A stretch of DNA of 64,000 nt, taken from contig CP126206.1 in NCBI GenBank assembly GCA_030272155.1, forward strand, positions 3,038,001 to 3,102,000, read 5' to 3'. Below are positions 46,343-59,696 of this stretch, one piece after another. Within the stretch, counting starts at the first letter, position 1, and every line of letters begins with the position of its first letter. The stretch is from Tetradesmus obliquus (lineage: Eukaryota; Chlorophyta; Chlorophyceae; Sphaeropleales; Scenedesmaceae). The translations under genes were made by a program, and so were the position numbers. The notes beneath the pieces were generated by a model that saw only the letters and a list, made by a program, of their open reading frames with translations, made no database searches and was not told the DNA's origin.

Positions 46343-47180
46343 ATGACAAGGACAATGTTTACGATCCATCCGCTGCGTCTGTGTAAGGCGCTGCTGCGCT
46401 CCATCACAGCAGCAGCACTTCTGCTGCTGCTGCTGCTGTTGTTGGACCAGCACCGGTTTGCAGCTGGCCAAGGCCTGGCTGTGTCTCCTGAGGCACTTAG
46501 TGCTGATGCGGAGCTTGTTGCTCAGCAGTTTGCTGTGTTTGAAGGCGCGGCTGAGCTTGCGACAAACCTGGGAGGCAGAGGCAGAGGGGGCCGGGGTAGC
46601 ACATCAAACCTGGGTGAGTGTGCTTCAGGGCAAAGTTGAATGCATAATGTTTGCCAGGTGCTCAGTCAGGCAGCGGCAACGGCAGGGGCAGCAACAGCGG
46701 CAGCGGCAGTGGCAGTTGAGCAGCAAAGTCTGCGCTGGTTTGTCACTCACAGTATGGGTTGCTGTCGATACGCAGAGTGAAGAAGCACTCAACGCATGAG
46801 CAGCCACAAACTGCATGACAACCAGGGGACGCAGAAAGACTGAACAACCAGAGCCGGTACTTCCCAAACCTGTGTCCTTGACCTGAAACCTACTTTGTCA
46901 CTTGCTTGTGTATGCGTGTTGCGCTATGCAGGCAGCAGCAAGAGCTTCAGGGACACAACAGAGTTTTTGCGCTTGCAGGTGAGGCCTGTAACCTCACATG
47001 CGCACCACGCTGCTGCTGCAGTTGTCGCCTGAGTTGGCCTGCTGATGTTTGACTGACATGCTGTTGCCTAAACCTTCTGCGTGGCAGACACGCATGTGGA
47101 TTTCACCTCAGCAACAGCAACAGCAGCAGCAGCAGCAGCAACAGCACCAGCAGCAGCAATAGCAGCAGCAGCAACAGCAC

Positions 47181-47236
<56 letters not shown>

Positions 47237-50200
47237 CGCCATGCCACATGTGGCCACTGTGCCTATTGCTTCAAAAGGGGGCATGCTTTGTTTGTTATGG
47301 CGTGTCTTTCAGCCAAAGAAGAATAATGCTTGATGGTTTGCCATTGTCTCTTGCGGCACTTGCGGTGTGTAACGTTTGTATCTGCTTGATGCTGCTGCTA
47401 CCCGCAGACGTCCATGTACTACGTGGCAGGCTCGCCTCAGGCCTACCAGTCCTGGAATGCAAGTGACACCGGCGGCTACAGACTTGTGCCCCCACCCTAC
47501 GACCAAGGCAGCTGCGCAACATGCGTGGGACATGCAGTGGCCTCTGCAGTGCAGATCTCACTGGGTTATGCCATGTCACGTTGGCAGCAAGTGGCACCAT
47601 TTAAGCTGGCCAAGTGGGCGGTGTCGCCCAGGTCGCTGTATTACTGCACCAAGGGCGGCCGCACATGCAACACTGGATGGACGATCCCTCAAGCGCTGCA
47701 AGTGAGTCAAGGTGCTATGCCGGCGGAAGGAAATGATTATGTTGTATGTACCAGGGTCAAAAGATTGCGAATCATTGCATACCACGACCGTGTCCACGAT
47801 ATCGCGATATCTTGCAAACCACTTTCAAGTATCGTGTTAAGTATCGTTTACTTTTTATCGAACCTGCTGCCTTTCGGCCTCCACCGCAGACGTACTTACG
47901 TAAACATAACATTGATGTTTTCGATGCCGCAAAATGAGGTCGTATTGGTCACGCTATCGAGTTGAAAATGCAAAATTAACAAATGACAGTATTGATAGTG
48001 GCTTGCAAAATACTGGACAGGGTAGTGGTATGCAATGTCATGATCAAACTGTTTGTTTGGACCATTCTATTTGAAATGACATAACGACAATCATATTATT
48101 ATTATTATGATTATTATTATTATCATTATGATTTTTATTATCATTATCATCATTTTAATATTGTTATTATTATTATAATAATTATTATTGTGACTATTAT
48201 TATTATTATCTTGATTATCACTATCTTCAATATTTTTTTAGTATGATTATAAAAAATAATAGAGTTGATAATAATAACGCACCCCAATAAACAGATTCAA
48301 CAGGTGTTACGAATGATAACCATTAAATTTTTCATACGCTGAGGTAAAATAGATAAGATAAGATGCTCCACGTGTGCAGGCGTTGCAGGACAACCCTGAA
48401 TGGATGCGGCCAGATGCGTGCTTCACAAAGGCCATGAGCTTGGCCAGCAACAACAAGCCAGAAGCCAATGTGGCCGACTGGGGGTCCATCTGCCGAGCTT
48501 CTGCAAGCAAACGGGCAGGCCAAGCATGTGCGGCGGCTACACCTGAGCAACCGTTGTTCACTTGCACCTACAAGTCCATGTCATCATTCTGGCAGGTAAA
48601 ACAGACCGCAATGCTCCTGCAAAATGTGTGCTCAACATAACACATGCCCAACCGTGACATTACGTCGCAGTTGCAACAGTGTTGCGTGGGCAGCAGATGC
48701 TCAGGTGTCAGGTCTCATCTTGGGCAATACTGCCCCTTCTAGGGGAGGAGGTTGAGTTTCGTCAGCTGGCAAAAGTGTGATCACACCTGTGACAGGCCGA
48801 CTTGTCACTACACACACTATGTGCATCGCTTGTTCTGCCAACAGGTGCAGCAACACATTCGCCAACATGGAGCGGTGCTGACAAGGTAACTTACACCAGT
48901 TGTATTTGTGTTACAATGTGTTACAAGAGCTGTTACTATCCATGTAGTGATTATACATTACTCTTATGACTCAGTGACACACCTACGTGTGAGACCCCCG
49001 GCAGTCAATGTGACATTGTACCGCCTTATTAGAACTACGCACGCCTTGCAACGTAGGCGGCCTATATCAGCTATCGCTGGGCCTCAGGCTTATCATTGGT
49101 TTACTACCTATCTTCCCAAACACTTCCACTACGCGCTTTTCACTCAGTGCTGCCCACAATGGTTGTATTTGTGTTGAGGTCGACAGCTGCCTTTCAGGCC
49201 GTGTTGACAACATCATCAGCTGTTGAAGGCAAATCTAGTAGGATTTACATGCGTGACATTGCTTTTGTTGGATCGCACGGCGCCATGCACGCCCCCGACA
49301 AAATCGGCACTCTCACTGCATTGTATTTTCAAATACCGCAGGTTGATCATCCCTGATGACTTTGCAGTCCAGTTCAACTACTCACAACGTCAAGTGAGAG
49401 GGGTTGACCTGCCACCTTACCGCTACAACACAACAGCAACAGCTGCCTACGGCCATGCAGCAGTGATTGTGGGGTACAACAACACCGACTTCACCTTCAC
49501 AATCCTCAACAGCTGGGGCTCAGGCAGGAACTCCGCAAACCCCAGGCTATCTGGCGGTATTACAGCGGATGGCATGTTCAAAGTCCACATGGGACTACTT
49601 GGTAGGTGAAATGCTGGATGTGCAGTGACATCTTGACACAGTCTCAGACAAGTAGTACTTGTTGTTGTGTAGGCTGCAAGTGATCGACAACACCACCACC
49701 ACTATGATAGGCAGTGACATGATAATTCAAGACTTGTTACTGTGCTGCTTGCTACAAACACAACAGCGTGTCGATGCGTGCATCAGCTGGGCTGCGGCGG
49801 TCGGCTCATGACAAATGAGTCGTAGCACTCGTGATTGCCTAGCCAAACTTTGGATTGGGCTGAGCCCGATCATCACTGGTTGCATGAACTCAGCTTGGTG
49901 TGTCTGTGCAGGCATTGCAGTTCCGGATGCCACGTACGGCATCGCTTGCCAGCCTGCTGCTGGAAGTGCACTTGACCCACACCATACACAACCTTGGACT
50001 GAAGCCACACGTGCAGCGGTAACATGGTGGAAGGATGCGCCAACGTCGCATGCCACCCAATGCTTCAACTATACTCCGGCAAGCGACGAAACCGTGGCGT
50101 CTGTTGCGGATCGATTTGGGCTGGACATGGTTACATTTGCTCATGACGAGCACAATGTCGACGTGTTTGGGGTGGGCAACGTCAGCATCAAGTTTCCCAA

Positions 50201-53200
50201 TCTGCGGGCGGAGGAGATGGCGTCTGTGCTGCAGATAGTTGGCACAGCCACCAAAGCCGTCACACGAGGGACATCTGCTTACCAGCCTTATTTCAAATGC
50301 ATTTACTACGATGAAACAGGAAAGGGAAGCCAAGTGGTGTGCAAAGGCACCACGCCGCAGCTCAATGCGGATTGCACTCGCCCTGGAACTGCAAGTTGCA
50401 CGTGAGCAACATATATGTCGGCATTAGAGCCTTGACATCCCGGATATTGGGCTGATGATCACCATGGCAACGAATCGTCTTCCAAGCATTTCACGTCCAT
50501 AGTTACTACTAAGTTGACAAGTGCTTTGCGATACATCTTACAGTGCAAAACTTGCAGAGCTGAACATGCTTCAAGCTGTGTGAAGTTGGCACACCTGGCT
50601 AAAGCACCGTGTTGCCATGACATGATGTCATGCATGCCGTCCTTGCAGGCTTGTGTTTTGGGATACCAATGTAACGCAGACGCTCCCCCAAGGTGCATAT
50701 CTGAAGGTTTGCAACGAGGGGTGGCGCACTCCTGGGGCTTTTGACAAAGTGGCATATTTAGTCAATTTCCGACGAGAGAACATCACTGAGGAAGAATCAC
50801 TGAAGTCAATCATGATGTTGCTTGACAAGAACATGACATATGAGGAGGCAACAAACCTCAGCCGATGTCAAGCTACAGACATAGCAACAACGCAATTTTT
50901 TTGGAGGCTCAACACTGATGTGACGATCAACTGGAAAGCGCACTGCCCACGAAATGGACCATTGATATCCCTGCTATTCAATGTTTTCAAACCCGTGGAT
51001 GTCAAGCAGCCTGTAGGCACTGATCTGGATGAGCAACTTGGACATTTGCTGTTGTCTTTCAAGTCGCTTCAAGCCTTGGAAATCTTCATCATAGCTGGGC
51101 AGTTGCCTCCGCAACTAGGTGCACTGTCCTCCATGCAAGATATTTCCATCGGGCACAACTGCCTTACAGGTGCGCCGGATTGAACTCAGACTGACGGTAA
51201 CTGCCACATGACCACATGGGGTGTGTTTATTGTGCAGTAGTGGCAGTGCTGATCCTTAGCATTGATGTTTCACGGAAAACAAAGGTACCCAGAACCACTC
51301 AAGCAACCAAAATCCCATGCTGAAATTCTGATCGCTGTCACATATGTTGCCCGCTTGTCCGCTAAGTCACGTACAGGTGGTGCCTTGTCATAAGGTAGAG
51401 ACGGTATGTAGCCCTTGTCTTGGATCTTGAACATGTTGTGGCAGCAGCCATCAAAGGCAAAGCTAGTCCTCAGCCATGGGTCGTACTAGCCCAAACGCGC
51501 ACATCATGCAGTATCATAACGTACGACATACGTTGTGTTGTGTTATTGAACGTGATGTCTTAGGACCACTACCGCCCAACTACATTGCTGGCTGGGATAA
51601 AATAAATATGGTTCAAATCATAGCAGCCACCAATGTTTACGTTGACGAGGACGGGACGCAATGTGGTGTCAGCTCAACAATCCCCCAACAGTGGGCACGC
51701 CCGAGCCCTATCAAAATCCTAGACTTGAGGTGAGATTATAGTGCCGGTCATGTACCTGCTCAAACGTGTAGCCGCTACCTTCAAGAAAGGCATGCAAGTA
51801 AACTAACTGCCAAGCATGGCAATTGTCGCATTGTTCGTAATCTCAATCATCAATCATTGACAGCGCACAGTGTGCGAAGGCTCCATCACTACTAATAGAA
51901 CAGCAACATTCCCTTTTCTTGCACAGTGCATGTTGTGTTGTGTTGCACCGTCAACATAGTCAGGCTTTTTTGACCTCCCTGGGCTGAAGCATGTCCCTCC
52001 CATGGTAACACTATATGCATAAACTTGTGATGACTAGGCAGTGCAGTGTGGGGCATGCGAGTACATGCTCTATCAGGCTTGCGTGCCGCATGCAGGAAGG
52101 CTGCCGCTGCGGCAGTGTAGCACTGCTACGGTTGAGGTTCAAGGTCTCAAAGCCCGAGCTCAAAGCTGATACATATAAAAAGGCATACGTTGCACCAACA
52201 TTATATTACCGTGTCGGACTGAGATGCCTTGTAGGCGTAGATTTCGGACATTGATCATCCAGTGTTTGCATGAGTTACTATACTAAAGGTCATGATGACA
52301 CTATATGTTTTTCAACACATCCACGGTGGATCCTGATCCGCATTTGGGTTGTCCTTTTGCTCACAGCGGAAATCAGCTGACAGGAGTTCTTCCTGACTTC
52401 TCAGTATGGAAACATGTGGAGACCATGCTACTTTTTGACAACAAGTTCAGTGGTGAAGTTCCAACTTTGTGGTCAAGGTGGAGCCTAAATAAAAAGCATA
52501 TAGTTTACACCATTGACCTTCACCACAACCAACTTTCAGGTGCGAAATTTTCAATTTAAAGCGGAGTTGGAAGAGGGCTGAGCCAATGATGATGTTCTCA
52601 CAACACGGCCGTTCAAATTGGTTTGATCATATCCGTGTGTTGTCAGTCAGGTTTGAAGGGCCGTTGTTGCACCGCAGTTAGTCATGAGCTACATTCAGCT
52701 AAGCTGCTTTGCACAAACCTCTCACGTAGGTGCTGATTGTTGCATTATGCACAGCCAATGCATCAACAAGGTGGTTCCTGCCCGAGAACATAAGCCGCAA
52801 GCCTTCAGCTTAAAAAAGTTTTAAAGGCTTTGCGACAAAGGGCCCTCAGGCTTTGCGACAAAGTTTTAAAGGCTTTGCGACAAAGGGCCCTCCGAGGGTA
52901 GCTCATCATTGTCACTGAATTCCACAGAGTTTGTTGCATCTGCGTGCAACAGGTATGTTTCCTCTCTCTTGGAAGTTCCTTGATCAACAAATATACAACT
53001 TGGTGCTGGATGACAACGTCAACTTGGAGGGTTGTGCGCCGGTCTCCGCGCTCACATCTGTGGTGTATGCAGGTGCGTAACTCAGTTACAGCAAACACTA
53101 TAGCACATGAGTTCATTTTCTTGGCATCACTGACCAGATTCTCCAAACCATTGCATACCACTACCGTGTCCACGATATCGCGATATCTTGCAAACCACTT

Positions 53201-56200
53201 TCAAGTATATCATTATTATATTATCGTGTTAAATCGTTTACTTTTTATCGAACTTGCTGCCTTTCGGCCTCCACCGCAGACGTACTTACGTAAACATAAC
53301 TTGATGTTTTCGATGCCGCAAAATGAGGCCGTATCGGTCACGCTATCGAGTCGAAAATGCAAAATTAACAAATGACAGTATCGATAGTAGCTTGCAAAAT
53401 ACTGGACAGGGTAGTGGTATGCAATGCTGTGGTGCAGTTTTTTCTTACAGCATATTAGGCTACAAGAGCTCTTCATATTACACTAATTTACACTACATGC
53501 TCCCTTCAACCAAAGGAGTGGGACCCCATTCAGGAGCCAACGAGAGGCCCATAGGGGGAGGAAGCATCGAAATCATAAATAGCCTGTAGTCTATGACTTA
53601 CAACAGTCTCATTGCAATGCCGTTGTTGCTATGTCTTGCTCCACTGTCACAGAACCTTGAGTAACACGTGCCCTGCTTTGTGCCTGCATTTAGCCAGCAC
53701 ACATGTAGCGAAGCACTGTTGGGTGTTTGTTATTGCATCCTCTGCTTGATTGGTGTTTGTTGACTAGCATGTGTGCGCACGGGCTATTACCATGGCTTGC
53801 TGCTTTTGGCTGCTTCTCAGGGGCTGGTGTCACTGACGGATTGAAATTGCCGTTGGTTGTATGATTATTTATGATGGTGCGCTTGGCTTTGCATTGCATG
53901 TTGGTGGCTTGGTGCTGTTGTTGGCCACTGGCTGGCTGTGACAAGGTAAGAAGCCGTTGCTAAGGCCCCAAGCCTGGAAATCACTATGTGCCCAACCTGG
54001 TTATACTTGAAGTTTACTATGCCTACTACTAAGCCTACTAAGCCTACTAAGCCTACTATGCCTACTATGCCTACTACTAAGCCTGCTGGCTTACTATTCA
54101 AATTTCTCTGGTGTCAATCTGTTCTTGTGCAGGCACCAAGATGACGGGACTTTGCGGCAGCGACGCGCTTGGCATTGAGCACATGCAGTGGTTGGCCTTG
54201 AACGACAGCCTGCGACAACTACTTCCTTGTGGGGCTACAACAGACCCTGAGTGGGAGCCGGTCATACAGGCATGCATCGGCACTCAAATTTTTTTTTATC
54301 TAAACTCAGGAATTTCGGGGCAATTACTGGTGGAGGCCAAACCACTTACGACAGCGTTTATGTCAGCGACTTGGGTGAGGACTATGGCAGACTTGCCATC
54401 ACCATACAGTCCATCTCCGGAGCATCCTATGTGACGTTCCTTGCCTTCAATAACTTCGGACTCAACTTGACGCACTTGCCTCACCTAGTGCAAGCTCTGC
54501 CAAAGCTGAAGCAACTCGGTTTTTACAAGTGCATCAACTATGGCTCCAGCATGGGCGTTGATGTTCCGGATGATCCTAAGGCTCGCCAGCTACCAATGTC
54601 ACTCGCACACGCAACACCTAGCCTTGAAAAGTCTGGTGCAATAAGTGCAACCTGTCGGGCACACTCCCTGCCTCGTACGGTTCCTGGAAGAACATGCGCA
54701 GACTTGAGCTGGACGACAACATGTTGACGGGGCCAATGTCACAGGTGAATCGTTTCTGACACCAAGGTTTTTTGCCTCAAACAGACATACAGTCTATGTT
54801 ACCTATCAGGCAAGTCTCCTGACTAGGATGTGGAAGACATACATGCAAGTCTCATGACGTCTTCCACATGCACTATTTGGCAAGTATCCTGACTAGGATG
54901 AAACTTGCGGCGTTGTAACACTTGCTGGGACCTTGGTGAAGCTGCAAGCTTGAAGTTCACCACTCCAAACGTTGATGCCAATGGCTCACCAGTTCGTTTT
55001 TTGAGAGAGGATAGTTACATGTGGGTCCTGGCACCATCTTGGATGGTATGAGCCACAACAGGTTGAACACAGGTCTGAGACCAGAAAAGGAGAGTGAGCA
55101 CCGTAAACACACTGCACACCCTTGAGCACCAAATCTCTTATGTTTATATCCAGAGACGTCTTACTGCGGTGCGCAACGGCACCCCACCTCACCGGCAGCT
55201 TGCCCTAAGTGCAAACCACACCAACAGATAGCATGTTGTCGCAAAAATAGCCAGAAGGGTTGGGCAGCAGCTTCTAAGGCAAGGTCCAGCAGTTGGCAGC
55301 AAATGGACAGTACAACTACCCTACTGCGCGTGACGAGATCATGAGCTAGGTTCAACAACATGTAGCGTGTCATCTTCTGGCACAAAACTGTCAGGCTGAA
55401 TTGGCACACTCGGATGTTCTGGGGACAGCCCCAACAGAACAGACCGGTACAACCACATACGATACATCACAACCGCCAGGCCCTCCTGATCTTCACACGT
55501 GAACACACGCGGCAGCATTGCTGCTGAATATCTATCACCAGTGCCTATTGGGCAGAAAATCTCTGAGCACGCGTACGAGGCACGCATATGGTCATATGCA
55601 GGGCATTCCAACATAAAATGTTGCAAGTTTTGCTATATTATTCTCAAGCAGTACATGTCGATGTCCATATGAACAAATTGCAGGAATGGAAGCAAATGTC
55701 GTCACTGTCAGTTTTGACGCTACAAAACAACTACTTGACAGGTGAGATCAGGGTACTTGCCTTACACTACACGGTGCTTGGATGTGCAGGTGGTGGTGCA
55801 AGTGCTCAGTGACGTGGCGTGTTCCGAAGACCTGCTGCCTTTGCTGAATCAATTGAGCCTCAATAAGCAGCGCATCCATTGTGCCGCATTAGCATTGTTG
55901 CCTTACGAGGGAGGCCCAGGGTGAGGCTCACCTGTGCCCAAGGCAGCGGCCGCCAAGTCAACAACACCAACAGACTGTGCACTGTTGATCGAGTTTGTAT
56001 CACTACCGTAATGGCACTTGTGGGCACCGTAACAAATACCCTGCCTTTTTCATGATGCAATGTTTCGTGTTGTGCTGGGCATATATATGTTTCCCACTTG
56101 CTTGGTGCTGACCGTATGTGACTGTAGGGGAGCTCCCATCGCAATGGGGTGAAGCTCAATTGATGCCGAAGCGTGTCGACATGTACCTCAATGGCAATGA

Positions 56201-56292
56201 AAGGCTAACAGGTACAATACCAGACAGCTGGGTCTGGTTCAGCTCGTCTTACATTGACGTGAGGGGCACCAACATCTCTGGTTGTCAACCAG
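46343..56292 (+). CDS. Papain-family cysteine protease joined to leucine-rich repeats
   Basis: Exons: 46343-46613, 46658-46714, 46932-46978, 47408-47701, 48380-48595, 48845-48885, 49342-49601, 49912-50401, 50649-51169, 51564-51729, 52367-52539, 52953-53072, 54133-54744, 55684-55741, 56128-56292. Phases agree through 53072. A signal peptide ([18 protein letters not shown]) leads into low-complexity sequence. The C1A catalytic set is present: DQGSCATC (Cys), AYGHAAVIVGYN (His) and ILNSWG (Asn). A segment FNYTPASDETVASVADRFGL is LysM-like (tentative). LRRs follow (LPPQLGALSSMQDISIGHN, LSGNQLTGVLPDF, LDDNVNLEG, LQNNYLTGE). A secreted or surface hydrolase is likely. The exon at 54133 changes frame at least twice, so the 3' part may be decayed or mis-joined. 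It may continue into the next LRR block. Confidence 0.7.
47773..48037. mobile_element. MITE copy 1 (265 bp) in a protease-gene intron
   Basis: Bounded by inverted termini CATTGCATACCAC and its complement, with a fuller terminal repeat of about 23 bases. The interior is related along its length to the copies at 53149 and 56945. No coding capacity and no clear target-site duplication. Confidence 0.88.
48085..48265. repeat. AT-rich ATT/TTA tract
   Basis: About 180 bases of imperfect ATT/TTA repeats just after MITE copy 1, inside the intron 47702-48379. It is by far the most AT-rich stretch of the window. Confidence 0.9.
52817..52892. repeat. Short direct repeat, period 44
   Basis: A block of about 32 bases starting AAGTTTTAAAGGCTTTGCG at 52817 recurs at 52861, with a third partial copy between them. 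Intronic. Confidence 0.85.
53149..53426. mobile_element. MITE copy 2 (278 bp)
   Basis: Same termini and interior as the copy at 47773, including the internal palindrome ATATCGCGATAT. Lies in the intron after the exon ending at 53072. Confidence 0.88.
54013..54095. repeat. Minisatellite of CCTACTAAG/CCTACTATG units
   Basis: About eight imperfect 9-12-base units ending about 40 bases before the acceptor of the exon at 54133. Confidence 0.9.
55002..55640 (-). mobile_element. LINE (non-LTR retrotransposon) 3' remnant
   Basis: On the minus strand, 55626-55339 encodes a 95-residue frame starting LQHFMLECPAYDHMRASY, which resembles the Cys/His segment after the reverse transcriptase of many non-LTR elements. 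It is followed by about 330 bases of 3' sequence ending CTCTCTCAAAAAA near 55002. A stop lies just upstream of the frame, so the element is 5'-truncated. The same 3' end occurs alone at 19131-19290. It sits in an intron of the protease/LRR gene in antisense orientation. Confidence 0.75.
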
Positions 56293-56944
56293 GTAGGTTT
56301 TGGTTGTCGATGACAACATGATGGCAGCAACGGTTGCATGGTGGACACAACACCAAAGCAATATTGCTTTGGTAGTAAGATGCATTAATGCATCATACTT
56401 CAGTGATGTCCTTTCAAAAGCACACAGTTGTGAGCCACGGGAATAGCCGCGTCAACTATGCACTGCGAGGTGCTTTGAAAGCCACGCTACCCTAGATGAA
56501 AACCCAATAAAAAGACGTACTAGCACCAACTTGGAGGCTCAAAACTTATGGCAGCACTCATTTGTTATGGTAACGCAACAGAGGACCGGATGTAACAAAG
56601 CAAGAAAATCCATTCGCAAGCGCATTTGTTGCAATCGTTATGGCTAAGGGAATGAGACAGGCGCCGATCTTTAGACTAGGTACCACTGAGTTGTCCCCAA
56701 CCGTCCTGAGGAGAATCAGGTGAGACCAGTAGACATATTGGCATGCAATTGCTTGTTTGCTGCAGCTAGAGCTCTTTGTTGACAGTGACGTTGCCATTTG
56801 CATCCTAGCATTCATCTTTATGCAACTCGAAGTGCATTTGACGAAGTACATGACAGTGAAGCAAGCGCAACTGGTAGCACAATGGCTTTGGCCGTGAGCC
56901 ATACTAGCAGTCCAGTTCAGATTGAATTTCGATTCAAATAGTAC

Positions 56945-57224
56945 CATTGCATTACACTACCGTGTCCACGATATCGCGATATCTTGCAAACCACTTTCAA
57001 GTATCGTGTTAAGTATCGTTTGCTTTTTATGGAATCTGCTGCCTTTCGGCTTCCACCGCAGACGTATACGTAAGTACGTACCTACGTAAACATACCATCG
57101 ATGTTTTCGATGCGGGAAAATGAGGCCTTATCGGCCACGCTATCGAGTCGAAAATGCAAAAAATAACAAAGGACAGTATCGATAGTGGCTTGCAAAATAC
57201 TGGACAGGGTAGTGGTATGCAATG
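56945..57224. mobile_element. MITE copy 3 (280 bp)
   Basis: Third copy of the same element, with slightly diverged left terminus (CATTGCATTACACTACC) and an intact right terminus. It lies between the two LRR coding blocks. Confidence 0.88.
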
Positions 57225-57310
57225 CCACTCGACAAAGCCAACAATCAACCTACATCAGAGTGGTCACTTGTTATAAACAACAATGCTGTCACACTTGATG
57301 TTGCGTATAG

Positions 57311-59696
57311 ATGGCATGTACGTGATCCCCGCGGTGGGGCGATGCTCTGGAGTCAGCCTTGAAGTTGCAGCAGTTCGAGCTCTCAAGGTGCTGTTGCTCC
57401 AGCATGGCGCAGGCGCTAGCCAACTAGCCAGCTGGGATACAGACAGTCCAGGAGAAGCAGGTGAATGCAACATCGCAGATGTGGCTGCAACATCGCATCA
57501 AAGACCATTTGCAAGACAACTGTCAGACTCCTTGGCTGGCAACAAATTGTGTTGAATACCGGCTTTCCCTGGGATCATGAATCGTTCATGACAGCCTCAA
57601 ATGTGATGCCTTCGACTCACAATGAAAGCCGCAATACGGGCAACGTCAACTATTGCAGTGGCCAACGTCAGTGTTGTTCAACCACATCGACATCATCTAT
57701 GCTCGCACAAGCATTGTGTATTCACATGCATGTGGTGGTTTGCCAAACTGGTCCAGGGCCAGACATCACATGAAGATCTTCAGTTCTAGAAAGCATTGCT
57801 GGCAAACGTGTGCGGCATGCATCGACAATGTCTGATGTAATTGACAAATGTGACACGCAGACATCCTCACTATTTCCTGCAGGTCCTAACACACCTCCGA
57901 GATACTGCAGGTTTTGGCGTGGCATAACTTGTGACGACAGCCACCACATCGTTGGCTTGAACCTCTCCACCTCGGACATAAGGCTGCAGCAACCGCTGGC
58001 GCTTTTAACATTAATTGACTCCATATCCAATGCAACCGGAGGGCAGAGCCTTGATCACCTCCGCTTTCTCGACCTCTCTCACCTAGGCTTGCAAGGGCCT
58101 CTGCAACATGGCCAGGGCCCAGCCTCTTCCCTTGGAGTTGCAGTCTTTCCCAACATGGAGCATCTGGATATCTCTTTCAACCACATGACTGGCACCTTGC
58201 CAGAGATATATGCAGGCAAGCAGTGTCGCTTGCAGAAGGTTGACAACCCTGCTATGCCCGGGCACCATTTATGGGTGTGATAACTGCGGCCAATTGTACG
58301 GAGTAGTGCAGCGTTATGTCCGTGCAATCAGCAACCACACCGACAACCTTGCTAGCTAAACCTGCTCTGATACCAACATCAATGTGCATGTTTGCAGGAC
58401 TGACATCCCTGACAGTGTTGATCATGTCAGGCTGCACAGGCATCCGCGGCACCCTGCCATCGGCTTGGGCCTCCCTGCAGCAGTTGCAAGTGTTGCAAGC
58501 CCTGAACTGCACTGGCCTCACTGGCACGCTTCCCAAGGAGTACGGGATGCTCAAGAGCTTGGGGGTGCTGGAGATCTCAGGGGCACATCTGATCGGGCAA
58601 CTGCCCACAGAGTGGGCAGATGCAACTGCTCTGAGGGCGATCGCAGTTGACGCACTGACAGCGGCACACCAAGCGAGCACGCAAGCAGAAGCGATGACTG
58701 AGCATGTCGACATCATTGTCAGCAGTCGCCTAAGAAACCTGTCTAGGACCACTCGCAGAGGCATGGTAACAAGCACGGATGCGGTCAATAGGTCTGTTGT
58801 GCAGGCAATTCAGCTTAGATACCAAGCCGCAATGCGTGCGAAACTTACAGCAAAGGCTGCGGATGCACTTGAGCAGGTTGTGTCCGATGGTGACAAATCC
58901 GGTGTCTTCATGGGGCTTACAAAGCTTCGGGTGCTGCGGTTGGAGGACCATGCCCTATCCGGAGATCTGCCTAGCGGCTATTCGCTGCTACAACAACTGA
59001 GGGTCTTGGATTTGTCACGTGGGCCAAGCGCTAGGGGCACACCGGGGTTGTCTGAGACGCTGCCATCAAGCTACGCTTCTCTGGATAATCTTGAGGTGCG
59101 TCACATGGCAGTGCCTGAGTCGTGTGCATTCCATGTGCTTATCGTAGGCATTGTGAGGGGTTGCACTACAACGGTTGCAATGGCAATAGGATCAGCCGTG
59201 TCACACCATGTGTTGTTGTTGTTGTCACAGAAAATGTTCAACGTTCAATGCTCGTGGATGTCACGAGTACGGTAAGCCATCCACCGAGCCTTGTTATGCC
59301 GCAGGTGGTGAACTCTCAGGCAACAACTTCAGTGGTACTTTGCCAAGCCTTTGGACCCGCTTGACAAACACGAGCGTACTGGATGTTGCGGACAACCAGC
59401 TCAGCGGGCAACTGCCTCCAACGTATGTCAGCATGCGGCGGTTGTTGGTGTTCGATGCGTCAAGCAACCAGTTAAACGGCAGCATACCCACCGTATGGGA
59501 CTTCATGGCGGGAGCGGACTTCAAACTAAAATGCCTGTCTCTCTTTGGCAATGCGGGCATGCAGCAGGCTGAGTTGGCTGCTAGAGCAAAGGCCTTGCAG
59601 AGGACCTCTGGGGGACGGCTGAGCGTAGTGGTGGGTCCGCCTCCAGTGGGTACACCACATTGGTGTGGTGTCAATGCCTTTGACAGTGATGGCTGA
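57311..59696 (+). CDS. Leucine-rich repeat protein with LRRNT-like cap
   Basis: Exons: 57311-57460 (or from ATG 57283), 57883-58215, 58398-59095 and about 59305-59696 with stop at 59694. The first two exons join into a plant-type LRR N-terminal cap: VAAVRALKVLL, LASWDTDSP, then YCRFWRGITCDDSHHIVGL with paired Cys. LRRs follow (LRFLDLSHLGLQGPL, LDISFNHMTGTLPEIYAG, LEISGAHLIGQLPTEW, LDVADNQLSGQLPPTY). The intron after 58215 starts with GC. Phase also allows splicing from the exon ending at 56292, so this may be the 3' half of the protease gene; a cap domain argues for a separate gene, while the lack of a signal peptide argues against. The join between 59095 and 59305 is not in phase, so an exon is probably missing. 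Confidence 0.65.
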
